Shown: one piece after another, positions 45,258 through 53,584 of the stretch
How positions within the stretch are numbered: the first letter of the stretch is position 1
Layout of the letters: every line of letters begins with the position of its first letter
Assembly: GCA_009993605.1 (NCBI GenBank)
Contig: JAACTB010000017.1
Location: 1-54,309, forward strand
Reading direction: 5' to 3'
Origin: Erythrobacter sp.
GTDB taxonomy: Bacteria > Pseudomonadota > Alphaproteobacteria > Sphingomonadales > Sphingomonadaceae
Length of the DNA stretch: 54,309 nt
Notes under the pieces: generated by a model
Database searches by the model: none
The model's input: the letters and a program-made list of their open reading frames with translations, nothing else
Told to the model about the DNA's origin: nothing
Program-made: the position numbers and the translations under genes

Positions 45258-46277
45258 ATGACACCCGCCATTTTCGGTATCGCCGGTCCGCGCCTGTCCG
45301 CTGAGGAGCGCGCCTTTTTCAAGGATTCCGATCCGGCGGGCTATATCCTGTTCGCGCGAAATTGCCTCGACCGGGATCAGATGCGTGCCTTGACCGACGA
45401 GTTGAAAGCCATTCATGGGCGCGAGAAGACCTTCATCTCGATCGACCAGGAAGGCGGCCGCGTCGCGCGGATGAGGCCGCCCGAATGGAATCGCTATCCG
45501 GCGGGCGAGGCCTTTGCCGAACTCTACGACGTCGCCCCCGCGAGTGCGATCGAAGCGACGCGCGTCAACGCCGAAGCCATCGCGCGCGAACTTTCCGAAG
45601 TGGGCGTCACGGTCGATTTTCACGCACCATTCGACGTCCGCCGCCCCGAAACGAGCGACGTGATCGGCGATCGGGCGCTGGGCACCGACCCGCTGACGGT
45701 CGCGGCATTGGGCCGCGCGACGCTCGACGGGATGGCGCGCGGCGGCGTGGTCGGCTGTCTCAAGCATATGCCCGGCCATGGCCGTGCGACGGTGGATAGC
45801 CACAAGGAAATGCCCGTCGTCCATGCGGATGCCGAGGACCTGGAACAGGACATCGCACCCTTTCGCGCGCTGGCGTCGCACCCGCTCGGCATGACCGGCC
45901 ATCTGATGTTCCCCGCCTGGGACGATGCGCATCCGGCGACGCAATCGCCGACGATCATCGAGCAGGTGATCCGCGGCGCGATCGGTTTCAACGGGTTGTT
46001 GCTCACCGACGATATCGACATGGAAGCGCTCGAGGGAAGCGTGCCCGAACGGTCCGAGCGGGCGCTGGCCGCGGGCTGCGACATCACGCTGAATTGCTGG
46101 GCCAAGATCCCGGACATGGAAGGCATCGCCGCGCGCAATCCCGATATGAGCGATGCCGCCCGCGCGCGCCTCGATCGCGTGCTCGATGCGATGGGCACAG
46201 CGCCCGACGGGTTCGAGACGGCCGAGCTCGTCGCGCGCCGCGATGCCTTTTTCGCCGCGGCACGGGACGCTGCGTGA
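45258..46277 (+). CDS. nagZ: beta-N-acetylhexosaminidase
   Basis: NagZ (GH3) removes GlcNAc from anhydromuropeptides in the cytoplasm during cell-wall recycling. The 339 residues contain the dyad loop KHMPGHGRATVDSH (Asp-His) near 170, the nucleophile in LLTDDIDMEAL (Asp near 250), and the early IDQEGGRVARMRPP block, all diagnostic. The ATG at 45258 begins MTPAIFGIAGPRLS; longer frames are artefacts. The stop overlaps the scpA GTG. Confidence 0.96.
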   Translation: MTPAIFGIAGPRLSAEERAFFKDSDPAGYILFARNCLDRDQMRALTDELKAIHGREKTFISIDQEGGRVARMRPPEWNRYPAGEAFAELYDVAPASAIEATRVNAEAIARELSEVGVTVDFHAPFDVRRPETSDVIGDRALGTDPLTVAALGRATLDGMARGGVVGCLKHMPGHGRATVDSHKEMPVVHADAEDLEQDIAPFRALASHPLGMTGHLMFPAWDDAHPATQSPTIIEQVIRGAIGFNGLLLTDDIDMEALEGSVPERSERALAAGCDITLNCWAKIPDMEGIAARNPDMSDAARARLDRVLDAMGTAPDGFETAELVARRDAFFAAARDAA

Positions 46278-47050
46278 GCGATAGCGCGTCCCTCTTCGGC
46301 GAAGACGCGCAGGACAGGACCCGCGGCGACGAGGCACTCTATCTCGAACTCGACGGATGGGAGGGGCCGCTCGACCTCCTGCTCGATCTCGCGCGGCGTC
46401 AGAAGGTCGATCTCAGGTCGATCTCGATCCTCGCGCTGGTCGATCAGTATCTGACCTATATCGACGAGGCCGAGGCGCTGAAGCTGGAGCTGGCCGCCGA
46501 TTACCTCGTGATGGCGGCATGGCTCGCTTATCTCAAATCCGCGCTCCTGCTGCCGAAGGAGGAGCAGGAGGACCCGTCGCCCGAAGAACTCGCGCTCAAG
46601 CTGCAATTGCGGTTGCAGCGCCTGGGCGCGATGCGCGAGGCGGCGGCGCGGTTGATGGGTCGCGACCGGATCGGGCGCGACGTCTATCTGCGCGGGAATC
46701 CCGAAGGGCTCGAGATCGCGCGCAGGACCCGCTGGCGGTGCGACCAGTTCGCGCTGATCGAGGCCTATGGACGGGTCAAGGCGCGCACCGCGCCCGCCGT
46801 CCACATGGTACGCGAACGCCCCGTGATGACGCTCGATTCGGCGCTCGATCGCGTCTCAGCCATGCTGGGCGTGACCTTGGACTGGATGCGACTGGAAGAA
46901 TTCCTCCCGCCTCATGCCGAACCGCGTCTGCGCAAATCCGCGCTCGCTTCGAGTTTCGTCGCTGCATTGGAACTGGCGCGGCTGGGCCGGGCCGAGATCG
47001 CGCAGGACGAGGTGTTCGGTCCTTTGCGCCTGCGGCGAGTCGCAGGATGA
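46274..47050 (+). CDS. scpA: segregation and condensation protein A (kleisin)
   Basis: ScpA bridges the two heads of the SMC dimer. The 258 residues have the diagnostic N-terminal LELDGWEGPLDLLLDLARRQKVDLRSISILALVDQYL block, central YLVMAAWLAYLKSALLLP, and the C-terminal winged helix (VAALELARLGRAEIAQDEVFGPLRL). The start is GTG 46274 in a GTGA overlap with nagZ; no better start exists near the homology. Overlaps scpB by four bases. Confidence 0.94.
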   Translation: MSDSASLFGEDAQDRTRGDEALYLELDGWEGPLDLLLDLARRQKVDLRSISILALVDQYLTYIDEAEALKLELAADYLVMAAWLAYLKSALLLPKEEQEDPSPEELALKLQLRLQRLGAMREAAARLMGRDRIGRDVYLRGNPEGLEIARRTRWRCDQFALIEAYGRVKARTAPAVHMVRERPVMTLDSALDRVSAMLGVTLDWMRLEEFLPPHAEPRLRKSALASSFVAALELARLGRAEIAQDEVFGPLRLRRVAG

Positions 47051-47655
47051 GCGCGGATATGGAACGCGCGCTGGAAGCGGCCCTGTTCGCCGCCGAGGAG
47101 CCGATGAGCGCAGAGGCGCTGGCGGGTTTCCTGCGCGACGCCCCGATCGAAGAGGTCCGGGAGGGGCTGCGCGCACTGGCCGCGCATTACGAGGTGCGCG
47201 GGATCCGGCTGGTCGAGCGGGGCGGGCGCTGGCATTTCGAGACCGCGCCCGATCTCGCGCATTTCCTCAGGCGGACACGCGAACAGGTCCGCAAGCTGAG
47301 CCGGGCAGCGACCGAGGTGCTGGCCATCGTCGCTTATCACGAACCCGTCAGCCGCGCGGAAATCGAATCGATCCGCGGGGTGCAGACGTCCTCCGGTACG
47401 CTCGACGTGCTGATGGAGGAAGGCTGGGTGCGGATCGCGGGACGGCGCGAATCGCCGGGCAGGCCGACGATCTATGCGACGACGCCCGCCTTCCTCGACC
47501 ATTTCGGCCTCGCCAGCCGCCGCGATCTGCCCGGCATCGCCGAATTGCGCGCCGCCGGACTGCTCGATCCGGTGGAGGATGCCTATGATGACCTCATGGG
47601 TGCTGGTGAGGACACCGATCAAAGCGCCGATCGGGGCGATCCGACCGACGTCTGA
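47047..47655 (+). CDS. scpB: segregation and condensation protein B
   Basis: ScpB is the winged-helix partner of ScpA in the SMC complex. The 202 residues show the first domain (MERALEAALFAAEEPMSAEALAGFL) and the second with VLAIVAYHEPVSRAEIESIRGV and RPTIYATTPAFLDHFGL, all typical. ATG 47047 overlaps the scpA stop (ATGA), indicating coupled synthesis. The C terminus is acidic (DDLMGAGEDTDQSADRGD). Confidence 0.95.
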   Translation: MSADMERALEAALFAAEEPMSAEALAGFLRDAPIEEVREGLRALAAHYEVRGIRLVERGGRWHFETAPDLAHFLRRTREQVRKLSRAATEVLAIVAYHEPVSRAEIESIRGVQTSSGTLDVLMEEGWVRIAGRRESPGRPTIYATTPAFLDHFGLASRRDLPGIAELRAAGLLDPVEDAYDDLMGAGEDTDQSADRGDPTDV

Positions 47656-47744
47656 CAGGGATTCGTACGCTCGCCCGCGCGATCCGCTGGCTTAATGGCG
47701 CGCGGACCCCTATATTGCGGCCACAGCTAGCAAAAGGTACTCAA

Positions 47745-47996
47745 ATGTCGCTCGGTCCATGGCAGCTCATCATTATCGCCCTCGTCATCCTTGTCCTGTT
47801 CGGGCGGGGCCGCATCTCCGAAATGATGGGCGATTTCGGCAAGGGTATCAAAAGCTTCAAGGAAGGCATGAACGAGGAAGAGGCTGCCGCGAAGCGCCAG
47901 GATTCCCCGCGCATCGAAGGCCCCTCGCACGACGCCAAGCCTGCTTCGGAAACGGTGAGGGACGACGCCACGCGCACGCCTTCGGATCGCTCCTGA
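47745..47996 (+). CDS. tatA: twin-arginine translocase subunit TatA
   Basis: An 83-residue TatA: short membrane helix (PWQLIIIALVILVLFG), hinge GRGR, amphipathic helix (ISEMMGDFGKGIKSFKEGM) and a charged tail. TatA multimers form the passage for folded Tat substrates. AAAGG lies eight bases before the ATG. It follows scpB by 89 bases. Confidence 0.95.
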   Translation: MSLGPWQLIIIALVILVLFGRGRISEMMGDFGKGIKSFKEGMNEEEAAAKRQDSPRIEGPSHDAKPASETVRDDATRTPSDRS

Positions 47997-48021
47997 TCCG
48001 CAGCGGCGGGCGCGCACGCAC

Positions 48022-48489
48022 ATGTTCGATATCGGAGCCGCCGAGCTATTGGTGATCGTCATCACGGCCATCGTGGTGATCGGTCCCAAGGAAATGCCCC
48101 GCGCCTTGCGGACAGCCGGGCGCTGGATCGGCAAGATGCGCCGCATGTCCAACCACTTCCGCACCGGGCTCGACGCGATGATTCGCGAAGCCGAAATGGA
48201 GGAGGCCGAAAAGGAGTGGCGCGAGCGTAATCGCGAGATCATGGCGCGATCGGGCGGCGGAAACTTCGGCAGCGATCCCGTTCCTGCGGCGATGGAACCG
48301 CTGGCCGGTCCCGTTAAGGCCGAGCCGGAACTGGATCCTGAGGCAGCCGACGCGCGCGCCGAAGCCGCCATCGCGCGGGCGAAACCGCGTGATGATTCCG
48401 CCGCGCCAGAGCATCCCGACGCTGCGGGCGAACCGGAATTGCCGCTCGATCCCCCGCCGCCGCCCAGTGAAGGGCAGGCTGGGCGATGA
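48022..48489 (+). CDS. tatB: twin-arginine translocase subunit TatB
   Basis: A 155-residue TatB: N-terminal helix MFDIGAAELLVIVITAIVVIGP with the expected Glu8 and Gly-Pro hinge, then an amphipathic region (MPRALRTAGRWIGKMRRM) and a long Ala/Glu/Pro-rich tail that is poorly conserved in the family. TatB with TatC receives the twin-arginine signal. The stop overlaps the tatC ATG. Confidence 0.94.
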   Translation: MFDIGAAELLVIVITAIVVIGPKEMPRALRTAGRWIGKMRRMSNHFRTGLDAMIREAEMEEAEKEWRERNREIMARSGGGNFGSDPVPAAMEPLAGPVKAEPELDPEAADARAEAAIARAKPRDDSAAPEHPDAAGEPELPLDPPPPPSEGQAGR

Positions 48490-49307
48490 AGGATCTCGAC
48501 GAAACCCAGGCCCCGCTTCTCGAACACCTTATCGAATTGCGCACGCGGCTGGTGCGCTGCGTCCTCGCGCTGGTGATCGCTTTCGGGATCTGTCTCTATT
48601 TCGCTGATTCCATTCTGGGGTTCCTGATCCAGCCGCTGAAGGGTGCCTTTCCCGATGGGAAGGGGCAGCTGATCTTCACCAAGCTCTACGAAGTGTTTTT
48701 CGTCGAACTGAAAGTGGCGCTGTTCGCTGGGTTCTGCCTCAGCTTCCCGATCATCGCCAACCAGTTGTGGGCGTTCGTCGCCCCCGGTCTCTACGCGCGC
48801 GAAAAGAAGGCATTCCTGCCCTTCCTCCTGGCGACGCCGCTGCTGTTCGCCGCAGGCGCCTCGCTCGCCTATTTCGTCGTCATGCCGACCGCGTTCGAGT
48901 GGTTTCTGGGTTTCGAAGGGGAAGCCGGAGGCATGGCGATCCAGGCCCTGCCCACCGCGAACGAATATCTCGGCCTAGTGATGCAGTTCATCCTCGCCTT
49001 CGGGATCAGCTTTCTCCTGCCTGTCCTGCTGCTGCTTTTGCACCGCGCAGGTATCGTGACGCGCGAACAACTGGTCGGCGCACGGCGCTATATCGTCGTG
49101 TTGGTTGTCGCTCTGTCGGCCATCATTACGCCGCCCGATCCCGGATCGCAGCTGCTTCTGGCGATACCGCTGCTGCTTCTGTTCGAAGGTTCGCTGATTC
49201 TGATGCGCATTGCGGACCGCAAGGCGAAGGACGTGGGCGACGAGAAGGACGAGGCCTCGGATGTTGGCCCGGCTATCGATCAGAAGGGCGAGACCGAAGC
49301 GCCCTGA
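48486..49307 (+). CDS. tatC: twin-arginine translocase subunit TatC
   Basis: The 273-residue TatC has six membrane helices and starts with the signature PLLEHLIELRTRLVR. The first periplasmic loop is FTKLYEVFFVELKVALFAGFCLSFPIIANQLWAFVAPGLY, containing the substrate-binding Glu. The C-terminal tail after the last helix is charged and cytoplasmic. The start overlaps the tatB stop (ATGA). Last gene of the long operon. Confidence 0.96.
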   Translation: MKDLDETQAPLLEHLIELRTRLVRCVLALVIAFGICLYFADSILGFLIQPLKGAFPDGKGQLIFTKLYEVFFVELKVALFAGFCLSFPIIANQLWAFVAPGLYAREKKAFLPFLLATPLLFAAGASLAYFVVMPTAFEWFLGFEGEAGGMAIQALPTANEYLGLVMQFILAFGISFLLPVLLLLLHRAGIVTREQLVGARRYIVVLVVALSAIITPPDPGSQLLLAIPLLLLFEGSLILMRIADRKAKDVGDEKDEASDVGPAIDQKGETEAP

Positions 49308-49592
49308 GCGTTGAAGCGCATTTTCGGGCTGGAAACGATCCGGTGTTATTTTGCCGGAGCGGGGGCGATCCGTCCGTCATCGCATTTCGAAACGCGTTGG
49401 CGTGGCGGTTCGCTATCCGATAATCGGATTATCGACGGTCTCACGAAAAGCTTGTTCAAGCTTTGGGTGCCGCGTCTGCGCCATGCATGCCGAAGACCGA
49501 GACCGCAGGCTTTGGGAAATTCCATTTAGGTTCGAGCGGGCGAAATAAATCCCAACAGCATCCCGTCCAGGATCTCCGCGGCACTCGACCAA
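49308..49592. other. gene-free spacer with two inverted repeats
   Basis: About 285 bases after tatC hold no convincing gene; the small frames lack family features. Two perfect inverted repeats are present: CGATAAT-CGG-ATTATCG at 49418-49434 and AAAGCTTG-TT-CAAGCTTT at 49447-49464. They are 12 bases apart. Neither is followed by a T-run. Confidence 0.6.
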
Positions 49593-49624
49593 AAAAAACG
49601 GGACCGAAAGGCCCCGTTTTCTTA
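49593..49624 (-). terminator. terminator of small membrane protein gene A
   Basis: Stem AAAACGGGACC (49597-49607) / GGCCCCGTTTT (49612-49622) with a GAAA loop. On the minus strand all positions pair (one G-U) and eight T's follow, so it mainly serves the leftward small gene; it may also stop read-through from tatC. Confidence 0.85.
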
Positions 49625-49643
49625 AACAGAATGTGCGATCAGC

Positions 49644-49856
49644 TTACGGGCTGACGGCATCATCGTCGCCATCGTCGGCGGCGATCACGATCGCGGTGAC
49701 GATGGCAGCAGCGGCGAGAACGCCGATGATCACGCCGACGCCGCCGGCCAGTTCGGATTCACCTTCGACCGGAGCAGCGCTACGCTCGGCAGCGACGACC
49801 GGGGCGGAAACCAGAGCGGCGGCGGCAGCAACCGCAGCAACGTTACGAATCTTCAT
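49644..49856 (-). CDS. small membrane protein A with acidic VSP tail
   Basis: A 70-residue protein: cleavable-looking signal (MKIRNVAAVAAAAALVSAPVVAA), short segment ERSAAPVEGESELAGG, one hydrophobic helix (VGVIIGVLAAAAIVTAIVIAA) and an acidic end DDGDDDAVSP. The ATG at 49856 is supported by AAGGAG six bases upstream. The next gene upstream is a clear paralogue with the same layout and the same VSP end. Proteins of this style occur in Sphingomonadales as hypotheticals; the function is unknown. Confidence 0.85.
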   Translation of the reverse strand: MKIRNVAAVAAAAALVSAPVVAAERSAAPVEGESELAGGVGVIIGVLAAAAIVTAIVIAADDGDDDAVSP

Positions 49857-49899
49857 TTCAATCTCCTTCGGAGAACACAGCGTTTCTCGTTCGTGTGGG

Positions 49900-49928
49900 G
49901 TGATAGGCAGGGTATTACTCGGATGCAA
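49900..49928 (-). promoter_or_regulatory. candidate promoter of small membrane protein A
   Basis: On the minus strand TTGCAT (49923-49928) and TATCAC (49900-49905) are 17 bases apart, about 45 bases before the start codon. It is a pattern match only. Confidence 0.35.
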
Positions 49929-49963
49929 GACCAAATTGTGATCCGAAATGGTTCAATCGCAAA

Positions 49964-50170
49964 TTACGGGCTGACAGGATCGTCGTCTTCCGAAAGAAAA
50001 ACGATCGCGGCAACGACGACCGCGATTCCCGCGAGGAAAACGATCGGCGATTGTCCGCCCAGCGCGCTTTCGCCCTCGATCGGCGCAGCCTCGCGCGTTT
50101 CCGCATGGGCCAGGACGGGCGCGAATACGAGCGCGGCAGCCGCGCCGGTGAAACTGATCTTGCGAAGCAT
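49964..50170 (-). CDS. small membrane protein B with acidic VSP tail (paralogue of A)
   Basis: A 68-residue protein with signal (MLRKISFTGAAAALVFAPVLAHA), the linker ETREAAPIEGESALGGQ, one hydrophobic helix (IVFLAGIAVVVAAIVFL) and the end SEDDDPVSP. The linker APxEGESxLGG and the DDxxVSP tail match gene A, pointing to a tandem duplication with diverged membrane helices. ATG 50170 is chosen because AGAGG lies seven bases before it; ATG 50176 is possible. Distance to gene A is 107 bases, with its own promoter possible for A. Confidence 0.83.
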   Translation of the reverse strand: MLRKISFTGAAAALVFAPVLAHAETREAAPIEGESALGGQSPIVFLAGIAVVVAAIVFLSEDDDPVSP

Positions 50171-50277
50171 CGACATTCCTCTTGCTGGCCTGCGCCCGAG
50201 CCGATCCGGATCGAAACCCACAGATCGAGCGATCGGAACCTTGCGGCTCGATCGCGATGCCGGGCCTAGACGTTCTT

Positions 50278-50308
50278 TGGTTTAGCCGAGGTTAACGCGG
50301 ATCGAAAC
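50278..50308. promoter_or_regulatory. CtrA-like site joined to CGGATCGAAAC, copy 1
   Basis: TTTA (50281-50284), seven bases, TTAAC (50292-50296), then GCGGATCGAAAC (50297-50308). It differs by one base from TTAA-N7-TTAAC. It lies 108 bases upstream of small gene B and just past the end of the amidohydrolase gene. A further CGGATCGAAACCC copy without the TTAA pair is at 50208-50220. Confidence 0.45.
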
Positions 50309-50334
50309 CCTGCATCGTTCTCCACGGCACAGAC

Positions 50335-52020
50335 TTATTCGGCATCGGCGGCATAGACCCGGCGCCCGCCGACCCAGGTTTCCCTGACTCTGGTGCGCCG
50401 CAATTGCTCGGGCGTCACCAGCAAGGGATCCTGGTCCACGAGGACGAAGTCGGCCCGCTCGCCGATCACCAGCTTTCCGAACCGGCCCTCTCCGAAACCC
50501 GCATAGGAGGCGTTCGCAGTGAAAGCGGCCAAGGCCTGTTCGCGGCTCACTGCCTCCTGAGGGCGCCAGCCGCCGAACGGTTGGCCGTCGCTGTCCGTGC
50601 GGGTGAAGGCGGCTGCCAGTCCTGCGAAGGGATCGGGCGATTCGACCGGGGCATCCGACCCGAAGGCAAGCATCGCGCCGGTATTGGCGATCGTTTTCCA
50701 GGCATAGGCCCCGTCCAGACGATTCGGGCCGAGGCGAGCTTCGGCCATGGTCCGGTCGCTGGTCTGGTGGACAGGCTGCATCGAGGCGACGACCTTGGCG
50801 GAGGCGAATTTGGGGATGTCCACCGGATCGACGATCTGCGCGTGTTCGATGCGCCAACGCCGGTCGCCGGAAAAGCTGTCCGAGATATCGGCGATGGCGT
50901 CCAGCGCTTCGGCATTGGCGGCCGTCCCGATGGCGTGGACGGCCACCTGGAACTGCCCGGTGGCGGCGCGCACCATGACGTTGCGCAATTGCGCCGGGCT
51001 CATCAGCGGGAGGCCGGTATTGCCCGGATCGTCGGCATAGGGCTGCTTCAACCACGCGCCGCGCGATCCCAGCGCCCCGTCGAGATAGAGCTTGATCCCG
51101 TTCATCCGCAATTTGTCGTCGTACAGCCACTGGGTCGGGCGCGGGCCGCCGATCGCTTCCATCGTATCGGCATCGATCGCGTAGGACATGATGCGCAGCG
51201 TCAGCCGCCCCCCGTCGCCCGCCCGGCGGAAGGTGTGCCAATCGTCCATGCTGGTGCCCATGTCGGCGGCGGCGGTGATCCCCATCGAATGCAGGACTTC
51301 CTGCGCCTTGAGCAGAGCCAGGTCCCGCTCGGCGGGGCGCGGGGCGGGCACGACGCGCTGAACCAGCGCCTCGGCGGCGTCGACGAAGACGCCCGATGGG
51401 GCGCGCGAACCGGGCAGGCGCTCGATCCGGCCACCGGCGGGATCGGCGGTCGCCGCAGTGACGCCTGCCGCTTCGAGCGCGAGCGAATTGCCCCAGGCCG
51501 CATGGCCGTCGACCCGGCTCAGCCAGACGGGCCGATCGGACACCGCGCTGTCGAGTTCCGCGGCGGTCGGGAAACGCCCGAGCCCCCATTTCTCCTGATT
51601 CCAACCGCGCCCCAGAATCCACGGGCGCGCCGGATTGTCGGCGGCGAAGCGGCGGATCTTGTCGAGCGCTTCCTCGAGCGAATTGGTGTCCGACAGGTCG
51701 AGTGTGAGCTGCGCGATGCCCAATTGCATGACGTGGAGATGCGCGTCGATCAGGCCGGGCAGCATCACCTGACCCTTGCCGTCGAGCAGATAATCGACTT
51801 CGCGCGGGCGCTTGTCACCCCGGTCGTAAACCGCCTTCACTCTTCCGCCATCGTCGATGAGGATGGCGGTGAAGCGGTCGATCTTACCTTCCTCGTCGAT
51901 CCTGATGCCGTCGACATTCTCGATCAATTGATCGGCGAGGGCGGGCGTTGCGGCGAGCGTGCTTGCGAGCGCGCAGGTGCCGATGAGGAGGAAGCGGCGG
52001 GCTGTCGTGATGGCTGTCAT
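50335..52020 (-). CDS. amidohydrolase, YtcJ-like metal-dependent hydrolase
   Basis: A 561-residue amidohydrolase_3 family protein with a signal peptide (MTAITTARRFLLIGTCALAS, cleavage near ALA-DQL), so probably periplasmic. The metal-binding HxH is in LPGLIDAHLHVMQLG near 90, and later blocks are VAVHAIGTAANAEALDAIAD, RIEHAQIVDPVDIPKFA and LAFGSDAPVESPDP near 470, in family order. N- and C-terminal strands form the composite beta-sandwich (VLVDQDPLLVTPEQLRRTRVRETWVGG). It may act on amides or cyclic imides; the substrate is unknown. The frame is open upstream, but the signal peptide fixes the ATG at 52020. Divergent from ilvA by 109 bases. Confidence 0.93.
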   Translation of the reverse strand: MTAITTARRFLLIGTCALASTLAATPALADQLIENVDGIRIDEEGKIDRFTAILIDDGGRVKAVYDRGDKRPREVDYLLDGKGQVMLPGLIDAHLHVMQLGIAQLTLDLSDTNSLEEALDKIRRFAADNPARPWILGRGWNQEKWGLGRFPTAAELDSAVSDRPVWLSRVDGHAAWGNSLALEAAGVTAATADPAGGRIERLPGSRAPSGVFVDAAEALVQRVVPAPRPAERDLALLKAQEVLHSMGITAAADMGTSMDDWHTFRRAGDGGRLTLRIMSYAIDADTMEAIGGPRPTQWLYDDKLRMNGIKLYLDGALGSRGAWLKQPYADDPGNTGLPLMSPAQLRNVMVRAATGQFQVAVHAIGTAANAEALDAIADISDSFSGDRRWRIEHAQIVDPVDIPKFASAKVVASMQPVHQTSDRTMAEARLGPNRLDGAYAWKTIANTGAMLAFGSDAPVESPDPFAGLAAAFTRTDSDGQPFGGWRPQEAVSREQALAAFTANASYAGFGEGRFGKLVIGERADFVLVDQDPLLVTPEQLRRTRVRETWVGGRRVYAADAE

Positions 52021-52129
52021 AGGGCAGGGATTATCGGGGATGGGCGTTTTGCGGAAGGGCAAAGCGCGCAGCGGCGCTTCCTTTTTGCGCGATTGCGCCG
52101 AACGTCCGCGCGCCGTAGGGGCACCCGCC

Positions 52130-53386
52130 ATGAGCCAGCAGGATACCAGCATCGCCCCTGACGAGAAGGCGACCGCGCTTCTCACCATCGACCATGTGCG
52201 CGCCGCCGCGGGCCGCATCGCCGGGCAGGTCGTCGAAACGCCGATGCTGCATTCGCAGACCCTGTCCAAGATTACCGGGGCGGATGTCTGGCTGAAGTTC
52301 GAAAATCTCCAATTCACCGCTGCCTACAAGGAACGCGGCGCGTTGAATGCCCTGCTGCAACTGCCCGAAGAGCAGCGCGCGCGGGGCGTGATCGCGGCAT
52401 CCGCGGGCAATCACAGCCAGGGCCTGTCCTATCACGGCACGCGGCTGAACGTGCCCGTCACCATCGTGATGCCGAAGACCACGCCCACCGTGAAGGTGAT
52501 GCAGACCGAAAGCGTCGGCGGCATGGTCGAACAATTCGGCGAGACCTTCGATGAAGCCTACGCCCATGCCCGCACGCTGGAGCGCGAGCGCGGGCTGACC
52601 TTCGTCCATCCCTTCGATCATCCGCATGTGGCGGCGGGGCAGGGGACGGTGGCTCTCGAAATGCTCGAAGCGAAGCCGGATCTCGATTGCCTCGTCGTTC
52701 CTATCGGTGGCGGCGGCCTGATGAGCGGGATGGCGACGGTTGCCAAGGCGCTTAACCCCGCGATCGAGATGATCGGTGTCCAGGCGAAGCTCTTCCCGTC
52801 GATGTATGCGCATCTGCGCGGGGAGGACATGGCCTGCGGGGGCGATACGCTGGCCGAGGGTATCGCGGTCAAGGCGCCGGGCGCGTTCACCTCGCAGGTG
52901 ATCGCGGAACTGGTCGACGAGGTTCTGCTGGTCGACGAGCCGGCGCTGGAACATGCGGTTTCGCTGTTGTTGCAGATCGAGAAAACCGTGGTCGAAGGCG
53001 CGGGCGCGGCGGGGCTGGCGGCGATCCTCGACAATCCCGATCGCTTCGCAGGGCGCAAGGTCGGGCTGGTGCTGTGCGGGGGCAATATCGATACCCGCCT
53101 GCTCGCCAACGTGCTGCTGCGCGACCTCGTGCGCAGCGGGCGCATGGCGCGCCTCAGGATCACCTTGCAGGATCGGCCCGGCGCCCTGTTCCGGGTGATG
53201 GGCGTGTTCGACGCGCACAATGTCAACATCCTCGAAATCCATCACCAGCGCATCTTCACCTCGCTTCCCGCCAAGGGGCTTTTCACCGAAATCGAGTGCG
53301 AGGCGCGCGACGAGAACCAGATGCGCGGCCTCGTCGCGGCGTTGCGCGACAAGGGCTATTCGGTCGAAGAGGTCGCTGTCGATTGA
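52130..53386 (+). CDS. ilvA: threonine ammonia-lyase (threonine dehydratase)
   Basis: A 418-residue PLP enzyme that turns threonine into 2-oxobutanoate for isoleucine synthesis, or degrades it. The PLP Lys is in FTAAYKERGALN near 65, the AGNHSQG loop near 90, and the phosphate-binding VVPIGGGGLMSGMA near 190. One ACT domain follows at the C terminus (RITLQDRPGALFRVMGVFDAHNVNILEIHHQR). The single ACT and length fit the shorter ilvA/tdcB-like group common in alphaproteobacteria. GGGG precedes the ATG at 52130. Confidence 0.95.
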   Translation: MSQQDTSIAPDEKATALLTIDHVRAAAGRIAGQVVETPMLHSQTLSKITGADVWLKFENLQFTAAYKERGALNALLQLPEEQRARGVIAASAGNHSQGLSYHGTRLNVPVTIVMPKTTPTVKVMQTESVGGMVEQFGETFDEAYAHARTLERERGLTFVHPFDHPHVAAGQGTVALEMLEAKPDLDCLVVPIGGGGLMSGMATVAKALNPAIEMIGVQAKLFPSMYAHLRGEDMACGGDTLAEGIAVKAPGAFTSQVIAELVDEVLLVDEPALEHAVSLLLQIEKTVVEGAGAAGLAAILDNPDRFAGRKVGLVLCGGNIDTRLLANVLLRDLVRSGRMARLRITLQDRPGALFRVMGVFDAHNVNILEIHHQRIFTSLPAKGLFTEIECEARDENQMRGLVAALRDKGYSVEEVAVD

Positions 53387-53481
53387 TGGGGGCGACCGAG
53401 CGGAACGCCCTTATTTCGGACCGTTAACCACTCGTCTCGTTGCGAGAATGCGACCATCGGATCGTCGCTGCGTAGAAAACG

Positions 53482-53513
53482 TGGTTAAGGACCTTTTAAC
53501 GCCGGATCGAAAC
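53482..53513 (+). promoter_or_regulatory. CtrA-like site joined to CGGATCGAAAC, copy 2
   Basis: TTAA (53485-53488), seven bases, TTAAC (53496-53500) is a perfect match to the CtrA consensus TTAA-N7-TTAAC. It is followed by GCCGGATCGAAAC (53501-53513). It lies about 85 bases upstream of bpt. A GTTAACCAC arm at 53423-53431 pairs with GTGGTTAA at 53481-53488. Confidence 0.5.
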
Positions 53514-53584
53514 AGGCATAAACCCGTCTCCGACCAGAGCGTGATGGTGCGCTCTGGCCTTGCAGGCCCAGGAGACAGCCCGCC

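Noticed and set aside
49311..49529. 72-codon frame after tatC
   Set aside because: TTG-type start, no ribosome site, no recognisable features; not enough to call a gene.
50231..50274. GGAAC and CGTT, possible EcfG general-stress promoter
   Set aside because: The spacer is 31 bases instead of 16-17, and the orientation points away from a gene start.
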